Notes: generated by a model not told the origin, from the letters alone. Shown: positions 1 to 9,162, counted from the first letter of the stretch. The stretch: 64,000 nucleotides of DNA from Sulfitobacter guttiformis (GCF_003610455.1 NZ_RAQK01000003.1:1-64000), one strand, 5' to 3'. Translations and numbers: made by a program.

Positions 1-487
1 CCTGATCCGGCGTGCCCTGACCAGCGATCATATAGGTTGCAACCGTCCAAGGTGCACCCGCGAAGCCGATGAGGGTTGTTTCGGCGGGCAGTTCCTTGGA
101 CAGGATTTTCACGGTTTCATAAACAGGCGAGAGGTGATCGTGGATTGCATCGGCAGGCACAAGTTTGTCCAGCTCCGCCTGTGTCGTGATAGTCGACAGG
201 CGCGGGCCTTCACCGGTTACAAACCAAAGGTCAGCGCCCAATGCCTGAGGTACAAGAAGGATATCGGCGAACAAAATCGCCGCATCGAATCCATAGCGGC
301 GGATCGGTTGCAGTGTCACCTCGGCGGCCAACTCGGGATTGTAGCATAATTTCAAGAAATCACCGGCCTGCGCGCGGGTGGCGCGATACTCGGGTAGATA
401 GCGGCCGGCTTGACGCATCATCCAGATTGGCGGTGTTGGAAGGGTTTCACCGGCAAGGGCGCGAAGGATCGTTTTCTGGGAGGTCAT
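1..487 (-). CDS. hemE: Uroporphyrinogen decarboxylase HemE (partial, cut by window edge)
   Basis: UroD removes the four acetate carboxyls of uroporphyrinogen III to give coproporphyrinogen III in the cytoplasm. About 162 N-terminal codons are visible and the 3' end lies outside the window. The family signature [15 protein letters not shown] is at residues 21-35, and [11 protein letters not shown] near residues 67-77 carries the active-site Asp region. The ATG at 485-487 is the first in frame, and the motif lies at the expected distance from it. The gene is divergent from hemC across about 100 bp. Both belong to the common tetrapyrrole pathway feeding haem and bacteriochlorophyll, and the spacer holds a PpsR-type motif. 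The identification is firm. Confidence 0.95.
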   Translation of the reverse strand, partial: MTSQKTILRALAGETLPTPPIWMMRQAGRYLPEYRATRAQAGDFLKLCYNPELAAEVTLQPIRRYGFDAAILFADILLVPQALGADLWFVTGEGPRLSTITTQAELDKLVPADAIHDHLSPVYETVKILSKELPAETTLIGFAGAPWTVATYMIAGQGTPDQ

Positions 488-554
488 ACAGCGTCTCTAT
501 CTTTGAATTTTTGTTGTCCTACCTTGCGTCAAAAACCATGCGGGATACAAGAGT

Positions 555-572
555 TGTCAGGTTTGGTTTACA
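555..572. promoter_or_regulatory. Candidate PpsR/CrtJ site between hemE and hemC
   Basis: The spacer between the divergent hemE and hemC genes contains TGT-N12-ACA, the PpsR/CrtJ consensus, ending 16 bp before the hemC ATG. Control of hem genes by CrtJ is known in Rhodobacter capsulatus. The half-site spacing is exact but the inner bases are not a full palindrome, so this is a candidate only. Confidence 0.45.
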
Positions 573-588
573 CCGTTAGAGATTGATT

Positions 589-1533
589 ATGACATTGAAA
601 TTACCCACCCCCGCCCAACCGCTGATGATCGGCACCCGTGGATCGCCGCTTGCCCTTGCGCAGGCGCATGAGACACGGGAGCGTTTGGCAAAAGCTTTTG
701 ATCTGCCGTTCGAGGCCTTCACGATCGTCGTGATCAAAACTACAGGGGACAAGATCATCGACCGTCCGCTAAAGGAGATTGGCGGTAAGGGTCTTTTCAC
801 CCGCGAGATCGAGGCGGATCTGATCACCAACAAAATCGATATTGCGGTGCATTCGATGAAGGACATGCCGACGCTCCAGCCTGAGGGGTTGATTCTCGAG
901 ACCTACTTGCCGCGCGAAGATGTGCGCGATGCGTTTATCTCCCCTACAGCGAAATCTCTTGCCGACCTGCCTGCTGGCACTGTTGTGGGTACTTCCAGCC
1001 TGCGCAGGCGTGCGCAATTGATGCTCAAGCGTTCGGATCTCGAAGTTGTGGAATTCCGCGGTAACCTTCAAACTCGTTTGATGAAGTTGGAGCAAGGAGT
1101 GGCGGCAGCAACGTTCCTCGCGATGGCGGGCCTGCGCCGCCTCAAAATGGATGATGTTCCGCATACTGCGATAGAGACCGATGTGATGCTGCCTGCGGTG
1201 GCGCAGGGTGCGATCGGGATTGAGCGACGTGTTGACGATCTCAATGTGGCAGAAATGCTCGAAGCGATTCACCACATTCCAACAGGCCATCGCCTCGCGG
1301 CGGAACGATCGTTCCTGCTGGAGCTTGACGGGTCATGCGAAACGCCTATCGCCGGTCTGGCCGAGCTTGAGGGCGGGACGTTGCATCTGCGCGGTGAAGT
1401 TTTGCGCCCCGACGGGTCAGAGGCGTTGAGTGATGCGATCAGCTGCCCGATTGAGGATGGCGCCAAAGCAGGTGCCGAGATGGCGAAAAATTTGCTGTCG
1501 CAGGCAGGTCCCGATTTCTTCGATTGGCGATAA
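589..1533 (+). CDS. hemC: Hydroxymethylbilane synthase (porphobilinogen deaminase) HemC
   Basis: HemC condenses four porphobilinogen molecules into hydroxymethylbilane. The 314-aa length is normal for the family. The N-terminal IGTRGSPLALAQA motif (residues 14-26), TSSLRRRAQL near residue 135 and the cofactor loop LDGSCETPIAG are present. Cys250 in that loop should carry the dipyrromethane cofactor. I chose the ATG at 589; an in-frame TTG two codons upstream is less likely. Two hairpins follow the stop, one per convergent gene. With hemE and hemA nearby, three early tetrapyrrole steps sit beside the bacteriochlorophyll genes, a common arrangement in anoxygenic phototrophs. Confidence 0.96.
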   Translation: MTLKLPTPAQPLMIGTRGSPLALAQAHETRERLAKAFDLPFEAFTIVVIKTTGDKIIDRPLKEIGGKGLFTREIEADLITNKIDIAVHSMKDMPTLQPEGLILETYLPREDVRDAFISPTAKSLADLPAGTVVGTSSLRRRAQLMLKRSDLEVVEFRGNLQTRLMKLEQGVAAATFLAMAGLRRLKMDDVPHTAIETDVMLPAVAQGAIGIERRVDDLNVAEMLEAIHHIPTGHRLAAERSFLLELDGSCETPIAGLAELEGGTLHLRGEVLRPDGSEALSDAISCPIEDGAKAGAEMAKNLLSQAGPDFFDWR

Positions 1534-1538
1534 AAAAA

Positions 1539-1563
1539 GCGCCGGTTCGGTGAGAAACGGCGC
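1539..1563 (-). terminator. Probable terminator of the hemA-side operon
   Basis: A 6-bp GCGCCG/CGGCGC stem with a 13-nt loop is followed, on the minus strand, by a run of seven T (complement of 1532-1538). That is the layout of an intrinsic terminator for transcription coming from hemA. It lies between the convergent hemC and hemA genes. Confidence 0.6.
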
Positions 1564-1584
1564 GTGTTCATAAACCGGAATGAC

Positions 1585-1607
1585 GGCCCGCAAATTGCGG
1601 GCCTTTT
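1585..1607 (+). terminator. Probable terminator downstream of hemC
   Basis: GGCCCGC (1585-1591) and GCGGGCC (1597-1603) form a perfect 7-bp stem, extendable by two A-T pairs. Four T follow on the plus strand. The hairpin ends 5 bp before the hemA stop codon, so it probably ends hemC transcription. Confidence 0.6.
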
Positions 1608-1611
1608 GCGT

Positions 1612-2826
1612 TCAGGCGACTGCGTGGCTCACGGCGCACTGCTTCCACAGATGGCTAAGGGCATTCACAAGATGTTCAATGTCCGCATCCGTGTGCAGTG
1701 GCGAGGGGGTAAAGCGCAACCGCTCGGTTCCCTTAGGCACGGTGGGATAGTTGATGGGCTGAACGTAAATATCCCATTCGTTCATTAGATAATCAGCGAG
1801 CATGCGGGTTTTGACCGGATCCTTGATCATCACAGGAATGATGTGACTGTCGTTCATAAGGTGCGGGATTCCTGCACGGTCAAGACGGGCGCGCAGCTTT
1901 GCCACTTGTTCCTGATGGCGCATCCGCTCGTCCTGGGATGTTTTGAGGTGCATGATTGATGCGCGCGCAGCGGCCGCAACAGCCGGGGGCAGGGCGGTGG
2001 TGAAGATAAACCCGGAAGCAAAACTGCGGATAAAATCGCACAGCGCAGTGGAGCCGGTGATGTAGCCGCCCACGACACCGTAGGCTTTGCCCAGTGTGCC
2101 CTCGATCAATGTGATGCGATCTGCAAGGCCTTCGCGCTCCGAGATGCCACCGCCGCGGGGGCCGTAAAGGCCAACGGCGTGCACTTCATCGAGATAACTC
2201 ATTGCGCCATATTTTTCGCAAACTTCAACGATTTCGCGCATCGGGCAGATATCACCGTCCATTGAATAGACGCTCTCGAAGGCGACTATTTTCGGGACGT
2301 TCGCGGGCAGTTCTTTCAGCTTTGCTTCGAGGTCTTTTACATCGTTGTGGCGCCAGATCACTTTTTTCGCTTTTGAATGTCGGATACCTTCGATCATGCT
2401 GGCGTGGTTGCCGCTGTCGCTGAGGATAACACAATTCTCAAGGCGCGATCCAAGACACGAAAGCGCGGCCCAGTTCGATACATACCCTGAGGTGAACAGC
2501 AACGCCGCGTCCTTGCCGTGTAAATCGGCCAGTTCGGCCTCGAGCAGCAGGTGGTCGTGATTGGTGCCCGAAATGTTGCGTGTGCCGCCGGCACCGGTGC
2601 CGGTGCGCTGCACAGCTTCGCACATGGCCGCAATTGTCAGAGGGTTCTGTCCCATACCCAGATAATCATTAGAACACCAAACTGTCACATCACGCTTCTC
2701 GCCCTTAACATGATTGGAGGCGTGCGGGAACTTGCCAGCCTTGCGTTCAAGCTCCGCAAAATAGCGGTAGTTGCCATCGGATTTCAGCTGGTCGATCTGT
2801 TCGTTGAAAAGAGTGTCAAAGTTCAT
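1612..2826 (-). CDS. hemA: 5-aminolevulinate synthase HemA
   Basis: ALAS condenses glycine and succinyl-CoA to 5-aminolevulinate (Shemin pathway), the first committed tetrapyrrole step. The protein has 404 aa. It shows the alpha-oxoamine synthase fold: CSNDYLGMG (51-59), the glycine-rich [12 protein letters not shown] region (75-87), YLDEVHAVG (211-219) and the PLP lysine K247 in EGTLGKAYG. The ATG at 2826 starts [10 protein letters not shown]; the frame upstream of it is only puhE antisense-free extension with no homology. The start overlaps the end of puhE by 11 bp, implying translational coupling as the last gene of the photosynthesis operon. Many phototrophs carry a second ALAS (hemT) elsewhere. 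Confidence 0.96.
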   Translation of the reverse strand: MNFDTLFNEQIDQLKSDGNYRYFAELERKAGKFPHASNHVKGEKRDVTVWCSNDYLGMGQNPLTIAAMCEAVQRTGTGAGGTRNISGTNHDHLLLEAELADLHGKDAALLFTSGYVSNWAALSCLGSRLENCVILSDSGNHASMIEGIRHSKAKKVIWRHNDVKDLEAKLKELPANVPKIVAFESVYSMDGDICPMREIVEVCEKYGAMSYLDEVHAVGLYGPRGGGISEREGLADRITLIEGTLGKAYGVVGGYITGSTALCDFIRSFASGFIFTTALPPAVAAAARASIMHLKTSQDERMRHQEQVAKLRARLDRAGIPHLMNDSHIIPVMIKDPVKTRMLADYLMNEWDIYVQPINYPTVPKGTERLRFTPSPLHTDADIEHLVNALSHLWKQCAVSHAVA

Positions 2827-3616
2827 TGGTTTGGTCCTGTCTTGACGTCGGGGTCGAGGGGAGCATCCAGCGCCAGAGCTTGGCATCGGGCAGGGGTACC
2901 ACCATCAACCAATGTTCAAGTGCGGCCAGAACCGCGAGTGCTGTTAGCAAAGAAAACCCGACCGTTGTGGCGTGAGTTTCGGAAGAAATCAGGCGTTCGG
3001 CAAAGATCGCTGCTGTCACGCTGAGGAATGTAACGCCAATCGGAAAAGCCATCGTAATGGGTCCGCGGCGGAAGTATGATTTGATATGGTCCAGAGGGGT
3101 AGGCACGAATTCGGTGTTGATGCGGGGCACGCCGAAAAACAGGTTCAGCTTGGCCGAGATGCGAGCGACAAACAGGATGACATATGTCCAGAAGCCCACA
3201 GTATTTTCTGCATGCGCGGCGATCATCGCGACAGCCAGCAGAGACGCGACCAGCAGTAATTCATGGCGCGAAATCGTATCCCACGCGCGGGCAAAGCGCG
3301 CATATCCGGTCAGGGTCTCCGGGCAGGGGCGTGTTTCGGGTCCCGTGATTATACCCGACAAAAATGCCAGTTCGATCCATCCCCAGATTAAAAGGACCGA
3401 GAAAAACGCGATGTAGGCATTGGCGACTGTCATCACCTGCGCGCTTATCCAAAGACCGGCAAACCCCAGCGCAAAAAGCGGGACTGACAAAAACACATTA
3501 CGCCCGTGCGCCACCAGATCGCCTGCGTCGGCCCGCCGCACAATCAACAGGATCGCACCGGTGAAAAACCACCAGGCGAACAATGCTATTACCGCTGCGG
3601 ACCATGCGTTTGTCAT
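2816..3616 (-). CDS. puhE: Photosynthetic complex assembly protein PuhE
   Basis: PuhE (DUF3623 family, 266 aa) is an inner-membrane protein conserved in proteobacterial photosynthesis clusters and implicated in reaction-centre and light-harvesting assembly or pigment supply. It is rich in hydrophobic helices, including an N-terminal segment near residues 6-25 (ALFAWWFF) and further segments near 43-60, 65-90, 125-150, 195-215 and 225-245. The start codon overlaps the acsF stop (TGATG), and the 3' end overlaps hemA. The identification rests on composition, length and the acsF-puhE-hemA gene order typical of Rhodobacteraceae. The exact molecular role is not known. Confidence 0.88.
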   Translation of the reverse strand: MTNAWSAAVIALFAWWFFTGAILLIVRRADAGDLVAHGRNVFLSVPLFALGFAGLWISAQVMTVANAYIAFFSVLLIWGWIELAFLSGIITGPETRPCPETLTGYARFARAWDTISRHELLLVASLLAVAMIAAHAENTVGFWTYVILFVARISAKLNLFFGVPRINTEFVPTPLDHIKSYFRRGPITMAFPIGVTFLSVTAAIFAERLISSETHATTVGFSLLTALAVLAALEHWLMVVPLPDAKLWRWMLPSTPTSRQDQTNEL

Positions 3617-4755
3617 CAGTACGTCGGCTTCATAACGGTGCTGGCAGGAACGTCGTTCTTGATCGCGGGGATCGTGAACAGCGCGATGAAAGCATAAGCC
3701 GCCTTTGCCATGCCGCCCAAGCGGGTGAGCGTGCCACCAATGCCGCCACGTGCTTTGCCTGCCGCGACCTGACGCGAGGCCAGCTCCATCCGGTCAAGGT
3801 TCGGACGCCAGCGGGCGTGGTCAATATCGAGGACAAACGGAAAAATCTGACGTGTACCTTCGGAGGTTTTGCGGAACACTTCCTGCCCGTACCACGTCAC
3901 ATCAACGCCGAGTGCCTCATGGAATACGGGCCGCTGGTGGTCGCGTACCCACATGGTGGAGTAGACAGCGGTGAGGAAGAACTTGATCCAGAGTTTGTTC
4001 ACGAACGTCTCGGTCAGCTTTGGCTCGGTCTTGATCAATAGGGCGAATGCTTCACCGTGGCGGAACTCGTCATTGCACCATTCGCGGAACCACTGGAAAA
4101 TCGGGTGGAATACTTTGTCGGGATGCTCTTCAAGGTGGCGATAGATGGTGATGTAGCGGGCATAGCCGATCTTCTCGCTCAGATAGGTTGCGTAGTAGAT
4201 GAATTTGGGACGGAAGTAGGTGTACTTCTTTTGCTGTGTCAAGAACCCCAGGTTCACGCGAATGCCTGCCTCGCGCAGCGCATCATTGATGAAACCTGCG
4301 TGTCGTGCTTCGTCGCGCGCCATCAGTTGGAACAGTGTCGTGATGTCGGAGTTTGACCCGCGGCGCTTCATCTCTTTGTAAAGGACACAGCCCGAGAATT
4401 CAGCAGTACATGACGAGATCAGGAAGTCGATGAATTCCGCCTTCAGTTTTGGCTCCATCCCCTCCCAGTCTGCCTGCCATTTATCAGTTTTTTTGAAATG
4501 GCCTTTATTGGGGTCAGATTGCATTTCAGCAATCAGCGCATCCCAATCCTCTCGAACGGGCGTCACGTCAAGCGCGTCCATTTCTGCAAAATCGGTAGTG
4601 TAGAAACGCGGTGTCAGAAGCGTGTTCTGCATCGCAACCTGAGTTGCCTCATCGGATGTGATCATCGTGGAATCGAGAGCATCCTGCGCTGCAATCGCTT
4701 CTTCTGCCGTGTCGGCATAGGCAGAATGAGACGGAGTTTTAGTTTGTACATTCAT
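3616..4755 (-). CDS. acsF: Aerobic Mg-protoporphyrin IX monomethyl ester cyclase AcsF
   Basis: AcsF is the diiron oxygenase that forms ring E of (bacterio)chlorophyll from Mg-protoporphyrin IX monomethyl ester, giving divinyl protochlorophyllide, and it needs O2. The protein has 379 aa. Diiron ligands are visible as E119 (TAEFSG), E149-x-x-H152 (DEARHAG) and E230-x-x-H233 (DEFRHGEAF). The ATG at 4755 overlaps the preceding bciE stop as ATGA, which fixes the start; an upstream TTG-type extension is unlikely. No oxygen-independent cyclase gene (bchE) is in this window. Use of AcsF fits an aerobic lifestyle. Confidence 0.97.
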   Translation of the reverse strand: MNVQTKTPSHSAYADTAEEAIAAQDALDSTMITSDEATQVAMQNTLLTPRFYTTDFAEMDALDVTPVREDWDALIAEMQSDPNKGHFKKTDKWQADWEGMEPKLKAEFIDFLISSCTAEFSGCVLYKEMKRRGSNSDITTLFQLMARDEARHAGFINDALREAGIRVNLGFLTQQKKYTYFRPKFIYYATYLSEKIGYARYITIYRHLEEHPDKVFHPIFQWFREWCNDEFRHGEAFALLIKTEPKLTETFVNKLWIKFFLTAVYSTMWVRDHQRPVFHEALGVDVTWYGQEVFRKTSEGTRQIFPFVLDIDHARWRPNLDRMELASRQVAAGKARGGIGGTLTRLGGMAKAAYAFIALFTIPAIKNDVPASTVMKPTY

Positions 4756-5048
4756 GACATCACCTCGTCGGAGAAGGAGAATTCGCACAGTTCCATAAAT
4801 TCGAAATCACCGGTGGCCCGGGTCCACATCTGTTCGAGTTTGCTTGCGCGGGTGATGGTCGCAATGCGTTCTTCCACAACCAGTTCACCGTATGGCGCCA
4901 TAATTTCAGCGCCATGAACCAGCACGGAATCGCCGGGATTTACCACAGCTCCGTTGAGGAATTTTACATGTGCGGAAAGCTCTTCAAACCGGTGCGAGAT
5001 CGTGACCTCGCAGGGCGCTTGTTCTTTTGTTCTTGTCAGTAGTCCCAT
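4752..5048 (-). CDS. bciE: Probable cyclase auxiliary subunit BciE
   Basis: A 98-aa soluble protein encoded between puhC and acsF, with its stop overlapping the acsF start (ATGA). In Rhodobacter sphaeroides the small gene at this position encodes BciE, an auxiliary subunit needed by the alphaproteobacterial AcsF cyclase. That precedent, plus the matching size and translational coupling, is the basis of this call. The sequence has no obvious metal-binding or membrane motif; it contains a beta-rich stretch (residues 26-60, including LVHGAEIMAPYGELVVEERI) and an acidic C-terminus. An AAGGGA element lies 10 nt before the ATG. No alignment was possible here. Confidence 0.75.
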   Translation of the reverse strand: MGLLTRTKEQAPCEVTISHRFEELSAHVKFLNGAVVNPGDSVLVHGAEIMAPYGELVVEERIATITRASKLEQMWTRATGDFEFMELCEFSFSDEVMS

Positions 5049-5079
5049 GATATTCAGTCCCTTGAATAATGGTTGCGTA

Positions 5080-5553
5080 TCAGCCGATCAGCCGGGCAAA
5101 GGCTGCGACATTGTCTTTTCCGTATCCGATCAGCTCGAGCTGCCAGCCGGTACTGTCGTCGATCACATCCACGCGGCCGCCATCACGGCGCACGATGCGG
5201 ATCGGGGCATTGGGATCTGTCTGCTGGACCTTACGCTCGCGCATAACTGCAACCCAGACCACGTCGATAAAGCCCGCTTTATCCTCCGTTGAAGTGGCAA
5301 TTTCTGTGCCGGCTTCATCCAATAAAACGATACCACTACTGCGGTCGCCTGCAAAGGTAACAGTACGTTCTGCAACGATTTCCGGCAGGGACGCTATCGC
5401 CGTGGGCGGCATGCCCGTCAGCTTGGCAAAGGCGACGAGGGCCAGCGAAGCAGCCATCAGGCTGAACATGGCGATCACCAGAAAACGCGGGACCATGTCG
5501 CGGTCGCGCTCTTTCATCTGGTTGGCAAGGGATGCTGTGCGGCTCAGGTTCAT
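5080..5553 (-). CDS. puhC: Photosynthetic complex assembly protein PuhC
   Basis: PuhC is a single-span inner-membrane protein that helps assemble the reaction centre-LH1 core complex. The 157-aa product has one transmembrane helix near residues 24-44 (FLVIAMFSLMAASLALVAF) and a periplasmic C-terminal domain ending DNVAAFARLIG. Two starts are possible: ATG at 5553 (used here) and an in-frame GTG at 5562 that overlaps the puhB stop as GTGA. The choice changes only three residues. It lies in the conserved puhA-puhB-puhC order. Confidence 0.92.
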   Translation of the reverse strand: MNLSRTASLANQMKERDRDMVPRFLVIAMFSLMAASLALVAFAKLTGMPPTAIASLPEIVAERTVTFAGDRSSGIVLLDEAGTEIATSTEDKAGFIDVVWVAVMRERKVQQTDPNAPIRIVRRDGGRVDVIDDSTGWQLELIGYGKDNVAAFARLIG

Positions 5554-5558
5554 AGCGG

Positions 5559-6203
5559 TCACTCTGCTGCTAAGGCGCCGGTGGCACCTTGATGTGAATC
5601 AATTTTTTCAATTTTCGGCGCGAAAACCCGCGTCTCGGCGGCTTCTGAAAAGATCGCTGCAACGCGGGCGGCATCGGGGATCGCACGGAACGAAGGTTGT
5701 GCACGGGCAATGTTCCACGGGCGCACATGTGGCCATGTCATCAAATAGCTGAACCGCGTTTCGCCAATCAGCTCGAAACTGATGGTGCCGTGACCGTTCT
5801 TTAATGTTTTAAGTGCGGCATTGCCAATGCAGACATACGGCAGGTTCAACGTCATGGTGAGTGCTGCACCGATGCGCATGCCGACCCGCTTGTTAGTGAG
5901 AGTGTAGACTGTCGATTTGGCCTGAACATAGGCCATTACATAGACAACCAGACAGGCAACTGCGCCGGCAATCAGCAGCGGGATGCCGTGACCCATCGCA
6001 GTGGGCAGCGGGACGGTGGCGGATGACACCACCGCACGCCAGATCGCGAGCACGATGAAGTAGCCCATAATCCAGTTCATTTTCCACGCTTCTTTGGCAA
6101 GGCGCAATGGTGCGGGCGCCCCTTGCCAAAGGATATGTTCGCCTTCTGGCAATGCTTCGGGAAGGCCGTGAACAGGTTCGAATTTGAAGTCATCGTGATG
6201 CAT
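5559..6203 (-). CDS. puhB: Photosynthetic complex assembly protein PuhB
   Basis: PuhB (214 aa) is a membrane protein with a bacterial PH-like domain, implicated in reaction-centre assembly. The N-terminus carries LPEGEHILWQGAP (residues 17-29), typical of the family. It is followed by hydrophobic helices near 42-62 and 75-93, and a PH-like region with YTLTNKRVGMRIG at about 100-112. The start ATG at 6203 has AGGGGA eight nucleotides upstream. A strong inverted repeat separates it from puhA. The 3' end overlaps a possible puhC GTG start. Confidence 0.93.
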   Translation of the reverse strand: MHHDDFKFEPVHGLPEALPEGEHILWQGAPAPLRLAKEAWKMNWIMGYFIVLAIWRAVVSSATVPLPTAMGHGIPLLIAGAVACLVVYVMAYVQAKSTVYTLTNKRVGMRIGAALTMTLNLPYVCIGNAALKTLKNGHGTISFELIGETRFSYLMTWPHVRPWNIARAQPSFRAIPDAARVAAIFSEAAETRVFAPKIEKIDSHQGATGALAAE

Positions 6204-6227
6204 TTTGTTGTCCCCTAATGGTATGAT

Positions 6228-6251
6228 CGGGCTGGTGGCTATCCCAGCCCG
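6228..6251 (-). other. Intercistronic hairpin between puhA and puhB
   Basis: CGGGCTGG (6228-6235) and CCAGCCCG (6244-6251) form a perfect 8-bp stem with an 8-nt loop in the 59-bp spacer between the puhA stop and the puhB start. No T-run follows on the minus strand, so it is not a classical terminator. It may protect the puhA 3' end or cause partial attenuation before puhB. Confidence 0.5.
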
Positions 6252-6262
6252 AAAGCTGTTAT

Positions 6263-7036
6263 TTACAGTTGTGGTTCAAGGCGCTTTGGATCGGCGTAGA
6301 GTGTGCCGCCGCCGTAGTAGGCCATGATTTTTTCTTCTTCGAGCAGGGTGATGCTATCAGTGCCCTTGATGCCGGGTACGGTGTCAAAGTTCGCACCGTA
6401 GAGCGACCGGACAACAACGCGGTTGGATTTGACGCGGGCAAAGTTGAACGGGATCAGGCAGGTTTTGCCAGTGCCTTCCGGATTCAGATCAACTGTGAGG
6501 AAGCGTACGTACTGCTCGGGGACGTCGATCCACATATCAGTCACGCGGCCCACAACTTCGCCGTCACCTGCAACAACAGGTTTACCACGCGGGTCAGTGC
6601 CTGCGGAAACGGTGAATTCTTCCAGCATACTCATCGGCTGGATTTTGTTGTGGCCATGTGCATCGAGTTCGGGCCAGTCTTTGCGCGGCGCCCACGAGGC
6701 GGGGCCAACGCCGTCGATCATCGGATTGCCGGTCGGCTCATAAGGGGAGCCCGCAGCCTGTGATGTTTGCTCCAGCGCCAGATTGTCGCGGTCGCCGCGC
6801 TGGCCCGAGGGCAGTGTCAATTCACCGCGCCCGTCGCGCAGATGGAACGTCTTGTCCGATGGTACAGGGAAAGGTCCCTGATTGGGCGCGATCTGTCCAT
6901 CGTCGGTTTGCAAAGGATAGCCTTCGCGCATGTTTTCGGTCTGGAGATAGTATACCAGCCCCGCAAAGAAGATCCAAAAGAGCCAGATTGCGGCGCTTGC
7001 CAGATCGAAGTTTCCAAAAAATTCTGTGCCAACCAT
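6263..7036 (-). CDS. puhA: Photosynthetic reaction centre H subunit PuhA
   Basis: PuhA caps the cytoplasmic face of the type-II reaction centre and tunes electron transfer to QB. The 257-aa protein has the expected single N-terminal transmembrane helix (residues 10-30, LASAAIWLFWIFFAGLVYYLQ) and then the charged EDMREGYPL-type stretch, here ENMREGYPLQ. A PRC-barrel follows, including VGRVTDMWIDVPEQYVRFL and a C-terminal LLEEEKIMAYYGGGTLYA. The ATG at 7036 is preceded by a strong GGAGG element about 10 nt upstream. The gene lies immediately downstream of lhaA, as in other purple bacteria, where promoter activity inside lhaA can drive puhA. Confidence 0.97.
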   Translation of the reverse strand: MVGTEFFGNFDLASAAIWLFWIFFAGLVYYLQTENMREGYPLQTDDGQIAPNQGPFPVPSDKTFHLRDGRGELTLPSGQRGDRDNLALEQTSQAAGSPYEPTGNPMIDGVGPASWAPRKDWPELDAHGHNKIQPMSMLEEFTVSAGTDPRGKPVVAGDGEVVGRVTDMWIDVPEQYVRFLTVDLNPEGTGKTCLIPFNFARVKSNRVVVRSLYGANFDTVPGIKGTDSITLLEEEKIMAYYGGGTLYADPKRLEPQL

Positions 7037-7064
7037 TAGGGGGTCCTCCGTGTTGGGATTGTCG

Positions 7065-8498
7065 TTACGTGGGGAAATCGGCAAGGCCAACGCGCCCTGC
7101 CTGTGATGTCGTGTTGCGCCGTGTCCGAACCAATGGACCCACCGCAATGAGTGTCGCAAAAAGAAGGCCGATTTCGATGTGATAGACCACCGAATAGCCG
7201 GTCGTGGCGTTTTGCATGCCTGGGCCGAAGGTGCCTGCCATCGCGGCAGAGTTGACTACATCGCGCAGCGCCCCGCCGATAAAGATCGATAAGCCGGCGG
7301 CCGTGGCCTGCGCTGCACCCCATGCCCCAAGGGCAAGCCCCTTACCGGCGAGACTGCCTGTTTCCAGGGTCATGGCGGCGGTGAGTGTCGAGATAGCAAA
7401 CAGGCCGGAGCCGAGACCGATGCCAAAAGCCCCTGCAAAAAACAATGTACTGCTATCTAGCGGAGCTGCAAAAACTACACCGCAAAACGCCACGATCCCG
7501 ATCAAAAGACCCCGTGCAGACATCATGTAAGTGTCCATGCCTGCCTTGAGCCACCGCGCAGCGAAACCGAAACCGATTAGCGCGCCAAACGCCCACATTG
7601 CAGTGAGCAAGGTGGTAGCCGAGACTGAAAGCCCCAATACTTCACCGCCATAAGGCTCCAGCAGGACATCCTGCATATTGAACGCGAGCGTGCCAAGAAA
7701 GACGGCGACCAACAGCCGCTTTGCGTTGTTGTTGGAGGTCAGATCACGCCAGGCCTCGCCGAATGTAGGCTTGACAGCTTCGCGCTCGGCCTTTGTCATC
7801 GGGTTCATTCGTTCCTGCTTCCACAGGGCTACGACATTGAGAATGACGGTGACAACAGCAGTGCCCTGTACAACCTGAATGAGGCGTAGCTGGCTGAAAT
7901 CGCTCAGCAAGGTGCCGATAATGATGGCAGAGACTGCCATGCCGACCAGCAGCATTACATACAAAAGGGCAACAACCTGGGGCCGCGTCTCGTCCGTTGC
8001 ACGATCCGCCGCCAGTGCCAGACCTGCGGTTTGCGTCATGTGCATGCCCAGTCCGGTAAGCAGGAAGGCGAGGGCTGCACCAACTTCACCTGCCCATGCT
8101 GGACCGGCAGCTTGTTCGCCGTTCAAAAGCAACAGGCCAAAAGGCATGATCGCAAAACCGCCGAACTGCCAGAGTGAGCCGAACCAGAGATAGGGGATAC
8201 GCTTCCAACCGATGGCAGAGCGGTAAGTGTCAGAACGAAATCCGAGAAGGGCGCGAAACGGGGCGACCAGAACGGGAATGGCGATCATGATCGCCACAAT
8301 CCATGCCATCACGCCCAACTCGACGATCATCACGCGGTTGAGCGTGCCGAGCAGCATCACCGAGGCCATCCCGACCGAGACCTGAAACAGCGACATGCGC
8401 ATCAATTGACCCAGTGGCAAATCATCACTTATCGCGTCCGCAAAAGGCAGCGAGCGCAGTGAGAGAGCCTTCAAACCTTTCTTGGTCGGGATCATCAT
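7065..8498 (-). CDS. lhaA: Light-harvesting complex assembly protein LhaA (PucC family)
   Basis: LhaA is a polytopic inner-membrane protein of the PucC branch of the major facilitator superfamily, required for efficient LH1 assembly and possibly for bacteriochlorophyll delivery. The 477-aa length and about 12 hydrophobic segments fit. Family features include LPLGQLMRMSLFQVSVGMASV near residues 26-46 and FNMQDVLLEPYGGEVLGL near 270. The ATG at 8498 overlaps the bchM stop (ATGA). Position between bchM and puhA matches the conserved bchM-lhaA-puhA order. Confidence 0.94.
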   Translation of the reverse strand: MMIPTKKGLKALSLRSLPFADAISDDLPLGQLMRMSLFQVSVGMASVMLLGTLNRVMIVELGVMAWIVAIMIAIPVLVAPFRALLGFRSDTYRSAIGWKRIPYLWFGSLWQFGGFAIMPFGLLLLNGEQAAGPAWAGEVGAALAFLLTGLGMHMTQTAGLALAADRATDETRPQVVALLYVMLLVGMAVSAIIIGTLLSDFSQLRLIQVVQGTAVVTVILNVVALWKQERMNPMTKAEREAVKPTFGEAWRDLTSNNNAKRLLVAVFLGTLAFNMQDVLLEPYGGEVLGLSVSATTLLTAMWAFGALIGFGFAARWLKAGMDTYMMSARGLLIGIVAFCGVVFAAPLDSSTLFFAGAFGIGLGSGLFAISTLTAAMTLETGSLAGKGLALGAWGAAQATAAGLSIFIGGALRDVVNSAAMAGTFGPGMQNATTGYSVVYHIEIGLLFATLIAVGPLVRTRRNTTSQAGRVGLADFPT

Positions 8499-9162
8499 GA
8501 TCTGAATTCCAGTGCGTTAGAGATGTAGAAGCCGGAGGTAACCCGGCCCAGATCGCGCAGCTTTCCGCGCTTGAGCTTGCTCGCGATGGAGGCGGGCGTG
8601 TGCGGCACCATCGTAGGAGAGCGATCGGCACGAGGAAAAAGTTTGCCTGCGCGCCACATAAGCATCAGCAGTGGTGTGCGCGGAGCCACGGTAAAGATCA
8701 TCTTTCCCGACAGGCGGGGCGCTATACCTGCCAAGATGTCGGAAATATCTTCGGCTGTGTAATAGATCATGCTGTCCATCGCGACGACATGATCGAACGA
8801 CCCCAACGCCGGATTAAGCATGTCGCCGGCGGAAAAGTTGACCTTTGACGCGACTGCGGTAGGCGTGCGATTGTTCGCGATATCAACAAGTTGGGGGGAA
8901 ATATCAACGCCGGTCACATCGGCGCCTCGGGCGGCAAGTTCAAACGCCAGCGCGCCTGTGCCACAGCCCGCATCAAGAATGCGTGCACCGCGCAGATCGC
9001 TTGGTAGGGCTGCGATGATGTTTGCACGCATCTGGTCGCGCCCTTTGCGCACCGTCGCACGGATGCCCGACACGGGGGCGTCAGATGTCAGACGCTCCCA
9101 TGTCTGGGTTGCGGTACGGTCAAAGTAAGTCTCGACGCGTGCTCTGGTGGCCTCGTAGGTCA

